From Chiridota heheva (taxonomy: Eukaryota; Echinodermata; Holothuroidea; Apodida; Chiridotidae), in NCBI GenBank assembly GCA_020152595.1, contig JAIGNY010001673.1, positions 532,001-596,000 of the forward strand: DNA of 64,000 nucleotides, given 5' to 3'. Position numbers and translations under genes: made by a program. Below the pieces are notes generated by a model. The model was not told where the DNA came from. It saw only the letters and a program-made list of their open reading frames with translations, and did not search any database. Below, one piece after another: positions 1 to 14,835 of this stretch. The number at the start of each line of letters is the position of its first letter. Position 1 is the first letter of the stretch.

Positions 1-1660
1 AAATTAACTCAGTTAATAGCTGCATTTTGACTTCAAATGAGGGGAAAAGACAAAAAAAAAAAAAGGGTTGCCTTGATGAGATTCAAAGTCGTTATGTTTG
101 GCACAAAACCAAATCCGAAAGCCTCCGCCTTATCTACTTGGCCACAGCAACACTGAAATGAAACAGTTGCTGTATTATCAATATAGTGTGAAGTATGATC
201 GAAAGAGGCACAATAGCCATTGGTTGAAATTTCAACTAATCAAAAAATTTGAACTAAATCAGTGGCGTAGCCACAGGGGGTGGGGATGGGGGACGGTCCG
301 GATCCCCATTTTTTTGAGGAATTTTTCAAAAATTGGGATAAACTTTGCTTTTTATATATTGTTTTGCTTAATAAAAAAATGTCCTCAGAAGTGGGCTAAA
401 TTTGAACACTTCATCATGGGAGGGGGGTGGGGGGGATAGGACCTTCTCGAACTCCGTCATTTTTTTAATGCTGTCCTTATGCCGAATTTATATTATTCAA
501 CTCTAGATATCCATAATGCTAAAGCATGCCATCTCTCCAGAATAAATTAGGTCTCCGAGTTACAATTTAAGCCACACCCACCATAGCAACGCGGTAAGTA
601 GGTGGGGCAAACAAACCTCAAATCTGCAATCATGCATGACTAATGCATTGACATTTAGATGTTCACGAGGCCTGCCGCAAGCTTTGATCCATTTATGGCA
701 CTTCTCCGGATCTTTAGAATTTTTAGCAAAAGGGATGAACAAAATTAAGTTTGCTAACTGTTATGGGCATCAGATTTACAAAGCCCGCAGTGCAATTTTT
801 GTTCACCATTTTGCCATCACCCAGTTTGTGTGTGCAGAAATTTGTTTTGTACAGTAAATTACATTGACTACATGAGCACGGGCTGCTAGCTTGTTGTACT
901 GTACCAGTACCGTGTAGGATGTTTGCCCCGCTTAGCTACGCAGATTTTGTTGCTAGGCAAATTTGTGCAGCGATTGGTTAAAACAAGCTGTCAATCATGG
1001 TTAATTGAGTAGGGTCTTGTTTTCTTTGATGCTGATGAAAATCTGAAAAATTGACAATTTGCCTTGGTCAGCTCCATCATATCCAAAGAAGTATAAGGAC
1101 TGCGAGACGACCGGTCTGGAGATTATAATCACTCATGGAGGGAGAAAGTGGGTGAAAAATACTCTGTGAGATAGTATCAGTTTTAAAACAGAATCCCAAG
1201 AAAAACTGTAGCCTAACCTTGATCCCGTAACATGTTTTTATTCATTTTTAAATTGAAGATAATGAATGGTTTATTTTTCAGGAAATTTTTATGAAAAATT
1301 CCCTTAAATGTTGGCAGATATCCAGATAAACAGAGGAATCTTGAGACAAGATCTGCAAAGTTTTACTTAAAAAAGAAGTGAAATATTGTTTGTCAATTCA
1401 CACTGCCTTTGGTGTTGAATTTCAAAATGATATTGATTGCCCCTGTGAGTTGCATTTTATGCAGAGATAATTGGCATAATTGTTTGTTAACAAATGCATG
1501 TCAATGTTTTTTACTTCTTTAAAGGATTAGTTCTGGTGAGTTCATACCTACCTATGATACCTATGATGTTTCCAGGACGAAAGGCTAGTAGCCTGAGATT
1601 CCAGACCTAGAAGTGTCAAGTAATTCGTGATGCTCGGCCTTGAAGTGAAAGCGACAAGCC
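1..1660. other. Non-coding flank, no gene recognised
   Basis: No convincing exon is seen here. A G-rich stretch at about 261-440 begins CAGTGGCGTAGCCACAGGGG, wording common at the ends of dispersed elements in marine invertebrates, but no matching right end was found. At about 580-960 there is a weak inverted repeat (TAGCAAC and GGGGCAAACA near the left side, their complements near 925-960), perhaps a decayed MITE. The short open frames have no recognisable domain. Confidence 0.5.
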
Positions 1661-1663
1661 TGA

Positions 1664-2041
1664 TTACACCAGTGCTTGCTTATCCAGCCTGTTCTTAAAC
1701 AAATTTAGATTGCATGCTTCCATAATCTCCTTTGGTAAATTCTTCCATAATTTGCAAATCCGATTGGAGAAAAAATTATGTCGAACGCTGGTGAATGGAT
1801 GTGATTGAAGAATTTTCCTGTTTTTAGAACCTCTGGTTCTAGTATTATTACGAATAGGTCATAAATTTGCAAATCTTGAATCATATATATGTGAGACCAT
1901 CTTATATACTTTAATCATATCACCTCTTGCTCTTCTGTAAGTTAATGTTGGTAGATTCATATTATTAAGCCTGTCAGGATATGGCAGATTACGCAAATGT
2001 GGAATAAGTTTGGTGGCTCTACTTTGAACATTTTCAATCAA
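1664..2041 (-). pseudogene. LINE reverse-transcriptase C-terminal fragment (broken)
   Basis: Read on the minus strand, this gives the conserved region that follows the catalytic RT core in CR1/L2/Jockey-like non-LTR retrotransposons. It includes a VQSRATKLIPHLRNLPY segment, then LPTLTYRRARGDMIKVYK, then after a break the TRTRG...LWKNLPKEI...FKNRLD pattern. An in-frame TGA at 1859-1861 interrupts the frame and the natural-looking stop is at 1664-1666. The fragment is cut at its 5' side where it meets a foldback element at about 2045. It is a dead retroposon remnant, with no endonuclease or catalytic RT motifs. The exact clade cannot be set without alignment. Confidence 0.85.
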
Positions 2042-2047
2042 CTCAAT

Positions 2048-2587
2048 ATCATCTTATATGAAAGAGGACAAAATGGTGAAGAAAGCATTTCAAAATCTCA
2101 TTTGGTTAAGATGAATTTTAAGTTTGGTCTCATTTGTGTAGAAACGACTGAAATCAGACTTGTTATGACATCACAGTCTCAGATTCAAGTCTTTATGTAA
2201 TCTATCATATTTTGTAGTGCGATTTTGTGGCTTCACAACCATATTGGATGTGAGAGGAAAGTAGTAAAACAGAGTCTAGTAAGGGTGTTTCTAATTTACC
2301 ACATGAAGAAAGTTTGAGGAAAAATAATTCAAATAGTAAAAACATTAAATACATTTTCTTTAAAATACATTAACAATTATTAAGAACGTGGGGATGAGGG
2401 CAAGGGCACCAACCATCCATAGTGAGCTTACTACATCAGTCATTTCTACACAGATAAGACAGAGGTGTAAGCTGAATATCTCCTCAACGGAATAAGATAT
2501 TTGAATGCTTCCTTCACCATTTTGTGTCTCTAAAAGTCTAGCTCTTTCATATAAGATTAACTTGCTTGACCACTGAACTGATCCTTT
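2048..2587. mobile_element. Foldback element family A, copy 1 (left end truncated)
   Basis: The right end is the complement of AAAGGATCAGTTCAGTGGTC. The left end carries the same terminal sequence in the other orientation (TATATGAAAGAGGACAAAAT, then GGTGAAGAAAGCATT) but lacks the first ~25 bases. The central part (TGTGTAGAAACGACTGAAAT, CTATCATATTTTG) recurs in the copies at 29.1 kb and 62.5 kb. There is no transposase frame, so it is a non-autonomous long-terminal-inverted-repeat element. The left end abuts the LINE fragment at about 2041. Confidence 0.8.
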
Positions 2588-2887
2588 CAAGATTTTCCAC
2601 ATAATCCTTGTGTGTGTGAATTCTAATTCTGTACTATGATATCTTTCTGCCACATTTTATAATTTTCATACTTTTCAATATTATTTTTTATATTTTGAAA
2701 TGTAAAGTTGTGAAATTGGTACTGTAAAAACCTGGCAAAATTTGAATATTCATGAAAAAGAACATCAATTTAAGAAAAAGAAGTCTTTATGTTTTACAAA
2801 ATCGTATTTTGTTTTGGAGTTGTGGTTGATCAAAGAATCAATAATATTTGCAAAATTTATGACAAAGTATGTTGACATCATATCCTA

Positions 2888-3758
2888 CAGTCCGGTCCAT
2901 GCTCCCGATCGGAAAATATTCCGATTGGCAAATCTTCTGATCGGCAAATCTTTCCTATTGGCAATTCTCCCGATTGGGAAATATCCCGATCGGGAGATTT
3001 CCCTGATTGGGAGATTGAGATAAGTTCAGCCAATAATTTCTTTTTGTTTTTCAAATTCTGTCATTTCTAAAGTTGTGTACTTTGCAAATGATATTGAAAT
3101 TATTTTTTCTGTATACTTTGAGCTTTTGCTGGTGACTAAAATGTCAAAATCTGCTCTTCAGAAACTATTGAAATGAATTTCACTTTCAATTTCACTTAAA
3201 GATTATTTTAGAATTCCCAAGTTGAAAGTCAAATTTGCGCTGTTGGAAATGGAGAAAATAATTTCATCGTTATGTTGCGCCAATAAAATTAGAATATTTT
3301 GCATGTATTTTTCCTACCTTTGGCTTAAACCTATTTTACCATTATGTATTTATTTATAGAAAAATTTAAATTTTGGATTATGCACTTGTCAGTTGTATAT
3401 GACTCACCCCTATTACCCCCGGTAATACCAGTCAAAGGTGGGTATTGACATGTGAAATAGTGACTCATATGTGCGTCATTGTACCAAATTGTCAGTCACC
3501 AAAGACTCTGGGGTTGGATAATTTACTTCAGACCCATTGACTTTGTACAGAGATTCGCCTAAGTCATTTTACAAAAAAATGTCAAGTCACCTCAGTACTG
3601 TAAGTGACAGAGGGGTGCGTCAATGTACATGCTTTGTCCACTCACTTTGGAGCAATGACTCACCTTGTCCGGGGGTGAGTCACACAGTTGACAAGTGCAT
3701 TATAATGACAAAATCTCCTGAATGGGAGATCTTCTGTTCGGGAACATGGACCGAACTG
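2888..3758. mobile_element. 871-bp terminal-inverted-repeat element with iterated subterminal motif
   Basis: The left end CAGTCCGGTCCATGCTCCCG matches the complement of the right end (TCGGGAACATGGACCGAACTG) with few mismatches over 21 bases. Just inside the left end (about 2901-3018) a roughly 16-bp motif of the form CCGATYGGNAAAT repeats about eight times in both orientations. The right half (3400-3682) holds four AP-1-type heptamers. No transposase frame is present and no clear target duplication was found. Probably a non-autonomous DNA transposon of unknown superfamily. Confidence 0.6.
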
Positions 3759-3886
3759 TCCAAAGACTTGTTGAAAAGCTACTATTTCCTATATTGAAAT
3801 TCCAAAGTTTGTTCAGTACAAAAATAAGTTTTTAATATTAAAATTGATTATTTCAATTCCTAGTAGGCAGCTTTCTCCTCCTGTAG

Positions 3887-4659
3887 CAGGGGTTCTGAAT
3901 TAATTTTTTCCAAGGGCTATCATTTCACAACAGCCTCAGGCTACGGGCCAATCGCATGGCAAAACCAGCGTCACATGACAAACAATACCCCTCAAAACAA
4001 TCCCTGAATACAAACAAGCTGAGGGCGCATGTTTGATAAGAAGGATGTTCACAGATGTCAGCGATCCTCTTTTCCGCCTTTGACAATTCCAGTGGCATTG
4101 GCAGACATTTTCGTTTTGGGGGCACAGCAATTAAGAGGAGGAAGAGGGGGGGGGGGGGCAACTACTAAAGTGATGTCTATTGTTGGCACACGAAGCATGC
4201 GCATACCAGTATGGGATCCAGGGGCCTGCTTAAGTGCCCCTGGTGGGGTCCAGGGGTGAAGCTCTGGTAGGGTTCCAGGGGGCGAAGCACCTGGAAGCTC
4301 TGCAGATTTCTTGTTTTTGATGCTCCAAAATGGCTTAACATCGAACACAGAAATTCCAAAATTAAATTGAAGACAGGAAGAAAATTTTGTGCCTCCCCCT
4401 CTGGACAAACCGCGAGTCTGCCCAATTTATATCGGCACTGAAGATAACAATTTATTTGATAAGCTGCGATGTTTTAGTGCGCTAATCTGCCTAGCAAAAC
4501 CCAATTAAAGTAAAGGAGTACTTATTTTGCAATTTTAACCGATCTCTTTTGGATTGATCGGTATGATATTTTTTTTCCAATACGAGTATTGTTCGCTTGC
4601 CAAATTAGATTGTCTGGTGGGCCAGATTTGACCCGCAGGCTGCCAATTAAGAATCGCCA
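3887..4659 (+). mobile_element. hAT-type MITE, copy 1, with ~330-bp internal insertion
   Basis: It starts CAGGGGTTCT and ends AAGAATCGCCA, and is flanked by TCCTGTAG (3879-3886) and TCCTGGAG (4660-4667). This is a 7-of-8 match of the 8-bp duplication expected for hAT elements. The sequence is homologous throughout to the copies at 36914-37344 (same orientation) and 60213-60656 (opposite). Those copies have no counterpart of about 4088-4420, so that G-rich block is a later insertion here. Short open frames in both strands are not coding. Confidence 0.82.
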
Positions 4660-4849
4660 TCCTGGAGATTTCAAATTTCCTTGTTAAATTTGTTTCATCA
4701 TAAAATTATACACAAAACAGTTTAGGAACTGAGGAGACGTGTGTGTACATGGCTCTAACAAATGTTTTCTTGATATACTACAAATTTATAATTTTCAACT
4801 TGCCATATGCTTTTGATTTCTTTTTATTAAAAAAAAAAATATATAAAAA

Positions 4850-6060
4850 AATCTGCAAGATCTTTTTGCAACTTGTTTTTTCTCCTCAAAATGTGAGATA
4901 GCAAGCACTAGTTGTTATTATTTTCATGAACCCATGGTTCAACTGATGAGAGAAAAAGAAAAAAAAGAAAACTTGAATTGGAGTTAAAACAAATCATCTG
5001 CTGAACTTTTGATGAAACTAATTTATCCACGATTTTGAAAGAAAAAAAATTGCCTTTTTAATTTAAGAATTTTAATTATTTTTATGCTCATTTTTCAACA
5101 ATTGCCATTGCACCTTCACAGTCCATCATGTTCTCCTTGCTTGTCCCCTATACAAGCTTCCTAGAGCTTCCCTCGCTCCCCACAAGTCAATTGCCGAGTT
5201 CTTCTAGAAAAACCCTCCGGATAAAATGATCTCCTTCCTTCATTTTATCTTGCTTCCCTCTACAACCATATTTAGTCTTCATCTTCCACCCCCTCTCTCT
5301 ACTTTTTTTTTCTTCACCCATGCACCTCCTCTCTCGATCCCAACTTTCTGACTTTTAGTTCTCATATTTCTCTTATTCTCACCCTGTTTCCTTTCCTTCC
5401 GACCTCTAGAATGATCTAACTTCTCGGGCACAATTTGACCCTCGTTGTCGTGGTGCTGTTAAGCCCTCATCAAACAAACAAACATTTTTCAAAATTTTAA
5501 AATTCGAAGTAGCTAACGTTTTTTCTGAAACCTGGTGCAATACAAAGAACATCAAAATATGAAAAGCAGATTCTTGAAACTTGTAATTGGGCTTATTTTG
5601 TACGAGTAAATTTAAAAAAAAAAGGACTGCAAGATCAATGTATGAACCATACAATGATTCAATTGATGAGAAAAAAAAAAATCTAAAACCAAAACTTAAA
5701 ACCTGGAAAGTTTTTATTTATGTATACAATAAAAGGATGTAAAAGTACGTAAAACAAATGTCTTTTAAACTTTTTTAAAAGCTTATTTTGTACGAGTGAT
5801 TTTAAAGAAAAAAAAACAACAAGGTCTACAAGAACTTTTTGCATCTGTTATGTTGTTTTCTGTTCAAATACAGATAGTGAGCAAGCTGTCCCGATTCACC
5901 TTGTATGAACCCGTGATTTAACTGATGAGAAAAAAAACAGAAGAAAAAAAAACGACAACTAAAAACAAAACTTGAAACGGAGCTCAAACAAAGCTTTTAT
6001 CAGGAGACAATCACCTGCTAAACTTTCGACAACTCATTTATCCATGATTTTTCCACCAAA
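4850..6060 (+). repeat. A-rich ~200-bp unit present three times
   Basis: Three diverged copies, near 4850-5045, 5580-5710 and 5780-6055, share GCTTATTTTGTACGAGT, a TGAACC...TGATTTAACTGATGAGA block followed by long A runs, and a closing CTTTCGACAACTCATTTATC-type block. A LINE 3' end (5101-5490) sits between the first and second. No coding potential is apparent. Confidence 0.6.
5101..5490 (+). mobile_element. 3' end of RNase H-bearing LINE (family R), copy 1
   Basis: Plus-strand copy of the 3' end of the element seen more completely at 49112-49850 on the minus strand. It begins in the cysteine/histidine segment after the RNase H domain (ccattgcaccttcacagtcc), runs through a pyrimidine-rich 3' UTR, and ends AAGCCCTCATCAAACAAACA. 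It is 5' truncated, as is typical of target-primed retroposition. Confidence 0.75.
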
Positions 6061-7640
6061 AAAAAAACACCCCAAAAATGATTTAAGCCTCAAAGGCACT
6101 CGCTGTCTCATTTTGATGGTTCCCAAACAAAGAAGCCATCCGTACCTCCAAATTCATTGACAAAAAAGTTCATGAATAAATATGAACGAATGACTTCTGA
6201 AAATGTTTTCCCCGTCACAAAAGATATTTTTGTGTTTCGGAGTATTCAGCATTTCCTCTGAAAAATACGGCCATGAGGCGGAGTCTATTGTAGCATGTGA
6301 GATTAAGCGGTGTTTACCGGAAGACGTTAAATATGTCCAAGCATCTTCAGTGTAATTGTATCCCCCTGACAGAAATAGTTTTTTCCCCTGTGGCATTTCA
6401 TCGGAGGGCACAAACGACGAGATTGTTATCTTTGAAGATTTAAGCTTTTGCTTTGTACGTGTCAGGGAAGTGTTTGTATCTCATCTCTATACATCGCTTT
6501 CGGTAGGGACAAATGGCTTCTTAGCTGCCCATTTCACCAAAACAGTTTCATAACTATTGTACGGAGGAACCAACAATACACTTACCCCAGAGGGAAGAAC
6601 GTAAATATAAAAGGCTTATGTCTCAATGAACGGCTTTGATCACACTTTTGAAAGGGTATCAAGTATCCTGATGCTTTGCATCATACTTGCTTTTCGAGTC
6701 TTACAAGATAAAAGCGCAGGAAGATTCACAATAATATGAATCGGACCTGCTATCAATAGAAGCGAAAGTCACTCGCTGTATAATTCGTAAAAACATAAAA
6801 TGGTGCAATTTTTTTTGAAAGGGACAAAGTGGGTTAAGTGGATGTGCTGCAGACGTGATTACGCGATACGTCAAATACATGTTATGGGGAGACGGGAAGT
6901 ACACAAAAACAAGAGTTGGTTTCATTCAAAATGATATTGATGTATTTCAGGATATAGGCTCATGTGCAGTTTTTCTTTTGAGGTATATTTTTGGATTCAA
7001 GATGGACTTTGGAAACTGAGAAAGACATTTATATTAAAGTGTTTTAAATGTTTTTACTCATTTTCTGAACCCTTATGTTTTGGAGCAATGTGTTTCAACT
7101 TTTTTAATTATTTTTTAATAGATATGATTTTAATTTCCAATAAATTAGATGAAAAATATGGTCTTACTACATCTCCCCCTTCCTCTGAAGCAATGTGTTT
7201 CAACTTTAATTTTTTTCTTTTAATAGATATAATTTTAATTTCCAAGAAATTAGATGAAAATATGGTCTTACTACATCCCCCCTCTTCCCCTCTTAAAAAT
7301 GTTCATTTTATTGCATGCATGGCTATTAAAACAACTTTTGTGATTTTGTCCTTCCTCTGCCTAGCTCAACATTATAACACAATAACTAGCCTTTAAAATT
7401 TGAATTCGAAACATTGGAAACATTTAAAATAAGAGTGGCGGTACATCGTGTTTTGGAAAAAGGGATTATATCATAGAAAATGTACATAATGTTTAAGAAA
7501 ATGTAATTTTTTTCCCCTTTGTGTGGGAAAAAAAGTTTACTGTTATGAATTACCTCAATTGGCAATGATCTTCAATTTGTTAAGCCATCCCTGCTCCATG
7601 ACCCTCTTGACCATTACCCTTGGTAATTTGTTAGTGTGTG
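6061..7640. other. Non-coding, one internal duplication
   Basis: No exon, RNA gene or full element is recognised. A ~105-bp direct duplication at about 7083-7275 (GCAATGTGTTTCAACTTT ... TGGTCTTACTACATC) is the only clear structure. Confidence 0.5.
7083..7275 (+). repeat. Two-copy ~105-bp direct tandem duplication
   Basis: The block GCAATGTGTTTCAACTTT through GGTCTTACTACATCYCCCC occurs twice back to back with small differences. Confidence 0.75.
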
Positions 7641-7642
7641 TT

Positions 7643-9631
<1,989 letters not shown>

Positions 9632-9790
9632 CAGAGCCGTAATTCTCATTTGAAAAGTGGGAGGGGGGGGGGGCATGGCCTCTTATCCAAAACATGGGGG
9701 GTAGGGACATGAGGCAAAATTTCCCCAAAATGTACTAAAGTTTTCAAATTCTGCTCAAAAGTGTGGGCACCCTAGGGAATTACGGCCCTG
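9632..9790. mobile_element. Short hAT-type MITE, 159 bp
   Basis: Inverted ends CAGAGCCGTAATTCTC and GGGAATTACGGCCCTG match with two differences. The flanks are ATGTTATA (9624-9631) and AGGTTATA (9791-9798), a 7-of-8 match of an 8-bp target duplication. The interior is G-rich (a run of about 12 G near 9662). Confidence 0.8.
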
Positions 9791-9798
9791 AGGTTATA

Positions 9799-11060
9799 AA
9801 TACTAATGAATAATATAACTGCTCAATTGTGATCAGAACCTGGGGGACATTGGACTATTTTTTTTTAATTTATGAAACTCATAAACAATAATTTGTCAGT
9901 GCCCCAACTTCACGGAACGTTGAAAAAACGATGTTTAGTCTTTCCAACCCCCCCAAAAAAAACATTTTCGCTTCTGCACCATAGGAGCCGAACCCTCCAT
10001 GTAACAAGAACGGGGATATTTTACTTCGCTTTCCATTTTTGAAATAGAAAATAATTGTTGAGAAGATTGGCATCCTTTTGCCATCCTTGGTGGTTTTGAT
10101 GTTCCCTACAACTACAATACAGGGCTGCCCAAGGCTACCATATTATGCATGACCCAGTTAGTTTAACATAAGGATGTGAACAAAATTATGTCAGTGTACT
10201 TTTGTGGAGCCCACATAAAAGAAATGAGCTGTTTTGATATGGCGATTGCTCCCAATCTTGTCTTTATCGTTGGTGAATTTAACCGGGTCTTCAATGTTTC
10301 CCCAAAAGCAATTGATTTTTCACAAGTTTTCTGACTGATCTTTGAAATATGGGTGTGACAGGGGACACCAGAAAATTGAATTTTCGCCAACTGTTTGATC
10401 AACAAACACAAAAAGACTCATCAGATGAGCTAGGTCTTGGAAACAAAATTGATAATATGTGACTCGGAAAAAAGTCACGTAAAATTACAAGAGTTACACC
10501 AACTGACCAAAGTTGTTTTGCAGTGAATTTGATAACACAGGAGAAAGAAGACCACTTAGGTATAAGCTAGGTTTCCTAAAAATGAGATGAAATTCGATTG
10601 AAAAACATCACTTGTTTTGCTCAGTTTAAACACTGCTGTAGGCATTCCCAGAATTTAAATTTGCAGTAGAAGTAATTGATCAATCAGTCAAATTAGTGTA
10701 ATAGCTCCTATTGTTTCATCATTTAGGTATCCAGCAAAATGATAGAATTCTTGCAGTCTTGGTATACATTTTCATGATGTATCTTCTTTAGAAATATATC
10801 AACTATTATCTGTCTCAGCAAAGTGAAGCTACTAGACTTTTTCTGGGAGGGGGAGGGAGGGGGGACAAAGGAATATTTACAAATACTAAACTACAATTCT
10901 CCAATTTTTCTGAATCACAAACCACATCAATTTTCAATTTGTTAGAAAGCATTTATGATTTGATGTATTATGATGTTCACTACCCTTCCAATTTTGCTGG
11001 GGTGTAGGGGAAGGGTGACAATGATTGGAGCAGCCAGAACACCAGGGCTGTCATTTTTAT
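9799..11060. other. Non-coding, nothing recognised
   Basis: No gene or bounded element is seen. G-rich runs occur near 10845-10862. Confidence 0.4.
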
Positions 11061-11081
11061 CTGTTTAAAAGTAAATCTGGG

Positions 11082-11195
11082 GGATAGTGCTCCTGGGAAC
11101 TAAGGAGGGAGGGGAGGGGATAGTGCTCCTGGGAACTAAGGAGGGAGGGGAGGGGGATAGTGCTCCTGGGAACTAAGGAGGGGGGGGAGAGGGGG
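11082..11195 (+). repeat. G-rich tandem repeat, ~36-bp unit x3
   Basis: The unit TAGTGCTCCTGGGAACTAAG plus a G/A tail starts at about 11085, 11121 and 11158. The G runs could form quadruplexes on the + strand. Confidence 0.85.
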
Positions 11196-11289
11196 CACTA
11201 TGAAGTTTCAACATTTTAACCAAACTGCACATTTATCCAAACAATTTAAGGCAATAAATGTAAAAAACAAAATGTCATAGCCTTCAAAA

Positions 11290-11490
11290 CAGTGGTGGTT
11301 CTAAAGAAAGGGAAGGGGGGGGGGGTTCTGTGGTTGGAACCAACTCCAAAAAAAGTTCCAACAGTTTTCATGACTTCAATAATAACCTGAATAGTGAATT
11401 TATGGGAGGAAGAAGGGTTCCGAGGGTTGGAACCCCCTCCCCCCAAAAAAAGTTCTAACATTTTGCATTACTCCAATAATAACCAGATCC
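11290..11490 (+). repeat. Two diverged ~110-bp direct repeats
   Basis: The blocks beginning GGTTCTGTGGTTGGAACC and GGTTCCGAGGGTTGGAACC both run through CAAAAAAAGTTC and end at CAATAATAACC. The GGTTGGAACC core is a near-palindrome. Confidence 0.65.
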
Positions 11491-11650
11491 CCCTCCTTGT
11501 GGCTTTCCTAAATCCCCCACTGGAAAATTTTGTCAAAAAACTGCTGGTACTTCATGATTAAAATCTTATCTAAAAGTGAACCAGAATATACTGCATAATC
11601 TTTTTCGACATCTGTTTTCAAAACATTTCTACATCCCAATGGATCCCCCC

Positions 11651-11678
11651 TAAAATAATGATAATAATAATAATGATG

Positions 11679-11727
<49 letters not shown>

Positions 11728-11744
11728 TGATAATAATAATAATG

Positions 11745-11803
<59 letters not shown>

Positions 11804-11923
11804 GATGATAATGATGTGATGTTCACTACCTTTCCAATGATAAACTATAAAATAGAATAAAATGATAATGATAAACTATAAAATAAAATAATAATAAAAA
11901 TGATAATAATAATAATGATGATG

Positions 11924-11986
<63 letters not shown>

Positions 11987-11995
11987 GTAATAATA
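11651..11995. repeat. Imperfect (TAA/TGA)n trinucleotide microsatellite
   Basis: TAA units interspersed with TGA units, broken near 11815-11880 by a short non-repetitive segment that is itself partly duplicated (GATAAACTATAAAAT). The minus-strand poly-isoleucine frame is an artefact. Confidence 0.97.
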
Positions 11996-14650
11996 AAGTG
12001 AAGAAAAAAACCTGAAAAAAGTATTAAGTGTTTTGCTTCAAACAAAAAGCATCATAACACTTCCATCTCCCCTTTTCTACCCCCCCCCCACCCCCTCCCC
12101 AAAGCCATCACAAATTACTACATTCTAATTATATAATTAAACTTGATATCAAACCAAATTATTCATATATTTGTAAACTTAAAATATCCTGTGGTTTGGT
12201 ACTTACACAGGCAGAAACAAATCTTGACTTTTCCCCAGAAAATGTATTGAATTAAGATTCCTATATCATTTGGAATTTCTAAAGTAAACCTCATTATTTC
12301 ACCTGAAAAGATTTAGTAAATTACCTGTGAATTCATTTTTCATTGATTGACCTGCACTTCTCTGTACTTTTTTCTCACCATAATGTCTAACCTCACCTGT
12401 TATTCAAAAAGGTGGCAGGAAATAAAGCTAGTACCCACTGTCCTGAGCTTACAGAATCTGTGGTAAAACTCACACTTACTCTGCTGCTACCTCATCAATA
12501 GCTACCAGCTTTTTCTTTTGAAATGAAGTGTACTTTCATCAATAAAAGCAGATTTATTATCAGTTTCAAATAATAATAAAAAAAAATTCTTGCCACAATT
12601 CATATTCAGTTATTATTTGATTATGAAAAACCATTCCATTGGAAGAATACTATTGTCTGTTGAAGCAGCCTAAGACAAAAACAACATTCATTGGGTGTAG
12701 TAGGCATGTGTTATTTTGTTTCGTTACTTGCCATTGGCTAGAGAGATTTCCTATCTGACCTGATGTAAGGTCAGTCTCTATTGGCTAATGGAGATCAGAG
12801 TGAGATTATCTGTTTGTCTGAAGGTAACAGTTATCTTTTGTGTTTTTATGATCACTCAATATTTTTTTTTCAGATCTTGTTAAGAAGTTAAGGATCTTGC
12901 TATAGAGAAAGGCAGTTGAAAAGATCTCATTTGTGCTTTGTGTGGGATGAAAAGATAGCCTTGGATGTAAAGCCATAATAATTGGACACATCCACCCCTT
13001 CTCACTCAGGGGGTGTCAACATCTTTTGTAAAAAGGATATAGCGTTGAACAGTTACTCAAAAGAAAGGGGAAAAAAAAAAAAAAAGATACTTAAGGCTAG
13101 TATGGTACAGGCCACTCTCAAGTATTGATTTCTTTTATTTAATTTGGTTATGAGGAATCTTGTTGTGAAAAGCAAGGTGTCAAAAAGCATTGAAAGAGGG
13201 GATTAAACAATATCACAGAGGAATGCGTTAGTTGAAGGCCAGTTAAATAAAAATGGAATCTTCACCTTGCTAATTAGCCTAATCATACCTTTTTGTGCAC
13301 TGAAAAACCTAATTTTCTGAAGATTTTCACATTGATAAAAGACCCTTTGTTCATTTTTTGTTTGGTGTGTTTGGAAAAAGACTATTTCTATGTCAGATTT
13401 GGTGGATAGGAGTGAAAGAATAATAATGAGTGATTTTTATAATTAAAAGGAAATCTGAGAACTGAGATCAGTCTCATTATAAAATATAACTGTTCAAAAG
13501 AGTTATTACACACTAAGTTCAAGTTACTCACAACTTAGTGCAAAAATAGAGGTGTAACGAAAAAAGGGGGCAGCAGACTTGTAAAATTCACTAAAACTTG
13601 TTTGGCTTTCTACCTAATGTGAACTGGACACCGAGCTCCGTCTGAAAGTTTTAGACCACTGGAGTGGTTGGGAATAACAGTTATTGTCTCCAGGATCAGG
13701 GAAAGTGAAAGATCTGTACAAGTTACAACATTGGACAACAGGCTTGGTGGACTGGTTTTCATACACACGGATAATCACTTCTTTTGCTAGTTGGTTTTTC
13801 AGTGCTGGACTATAAACATAACTTTGCCTTTTTAGTTCAGTGTGCTTATTTTCTGTGTTAGGAATTGTAATATTTTTTTTGGTGAAGGAAAAATGATATT
13901 GGAAGCTTTTCATCAGTTGGATAACAAATAAAGGTATAGTTTTTGTTTACATTTGATTTATCTTTTTCTGTTGGACCTATATTTGCTTTAATTATAAAAT
14001 AAATTTAAATTTTTAAAATTCTGTTCTTATTTTTATTCTGATCTAAGAAATAGCCTGTTAATGCTAAGGCTATGTGCATTTATGTTACATGAGAGTATTT
14101 GAAAAGTAAAAGATCGCTGTTTATTATATCAAGAAAAACTTTTAGTCACACATTAATAATTGAAAACAGAATAAAACATTTTTAAGTTAGGGTGTACATT
14201 TTCAAGTATTTTTGAAATTAATGTTCAATTATAATTTAAACATTCTGAATCCAAGTATAGGCCCACCATGTAATTATTTTTCTTAGTGAAGTGTGTAAGA
14301 GGTATGAAAGGTTTTTTATCAGTATCAAGTTTTATTACAATTTTGTAGTGCAACTTTTTTTGGCATTTACTTTAGTTTGGCATTTTATGATTTTTTTGTT
14401 CAACTTTTTTTTGGGGTTTATTTCAATCAAAGTTTTTGTTTAAGTTTCTTTGCCTACATCATGGATTTTTTTTTTCTTTTTAATTTCATTCTTAACATTT
14501 AACCAGAGTTGATAAGTTTTGCAGTCCTTCTCAAAAGAATTAAATATTGTGTAGTTTTCTTTTCCCTCTGGTGTAAGTGAAGAATGCATGGCTTTGCAAA
14601 TAAGAGTGACCTGGAGGGATACCTGGTTTAATTTGAGAATTGAGAAGAAC
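11996..14650. other. Non-coding, nothing recognised
   Basis: AT-rich unique-looking sequence. I find no exon flanked by credible splice sites and no repeat ends on either strand. Confidence 0.4.
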
Positions 14651-14674
14651 TGAAAATTTGTTTGTACATTCTTA

Positions 14675-14835
14675 GAAAAAAGGGTTCTAGTTTGGCCTCT
14701 ATTTAGAACCTTCTTGGGTTCTTCAAGGATTATTTCTAAGAGTTACATTGTAAAAAGGGTTCTAGTTTGTCCTCTTATTTAGAACCTTCTTGGGTTATTA
14801 TTGTTACAAAAAAGGTTCTAGTTTGTCCCATATTT
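14675..14835 (+). repeat. Three-copy repeat around AAGGGTTCTAGTTTG
   Basis: AAAAAAGGGTTCTAGTTTG followed by a CTCTATTTAGAACCTTCTTG block occurs twice fully and a third time partly. Each unit can pair GGTTCT with AGAACC. Confidence 0.7.

Noticed and set aside
2360..2653. 97-codon minus frame
   Set aside because: It lies within the inverted arm of foldback A; the same reading is broken in the other copies.
4029..4425. Overlapping frames of 76-116 codons
   Set aside because: They fall in an hAT MITE and its G-rich insertion, and have no domain or splice support.
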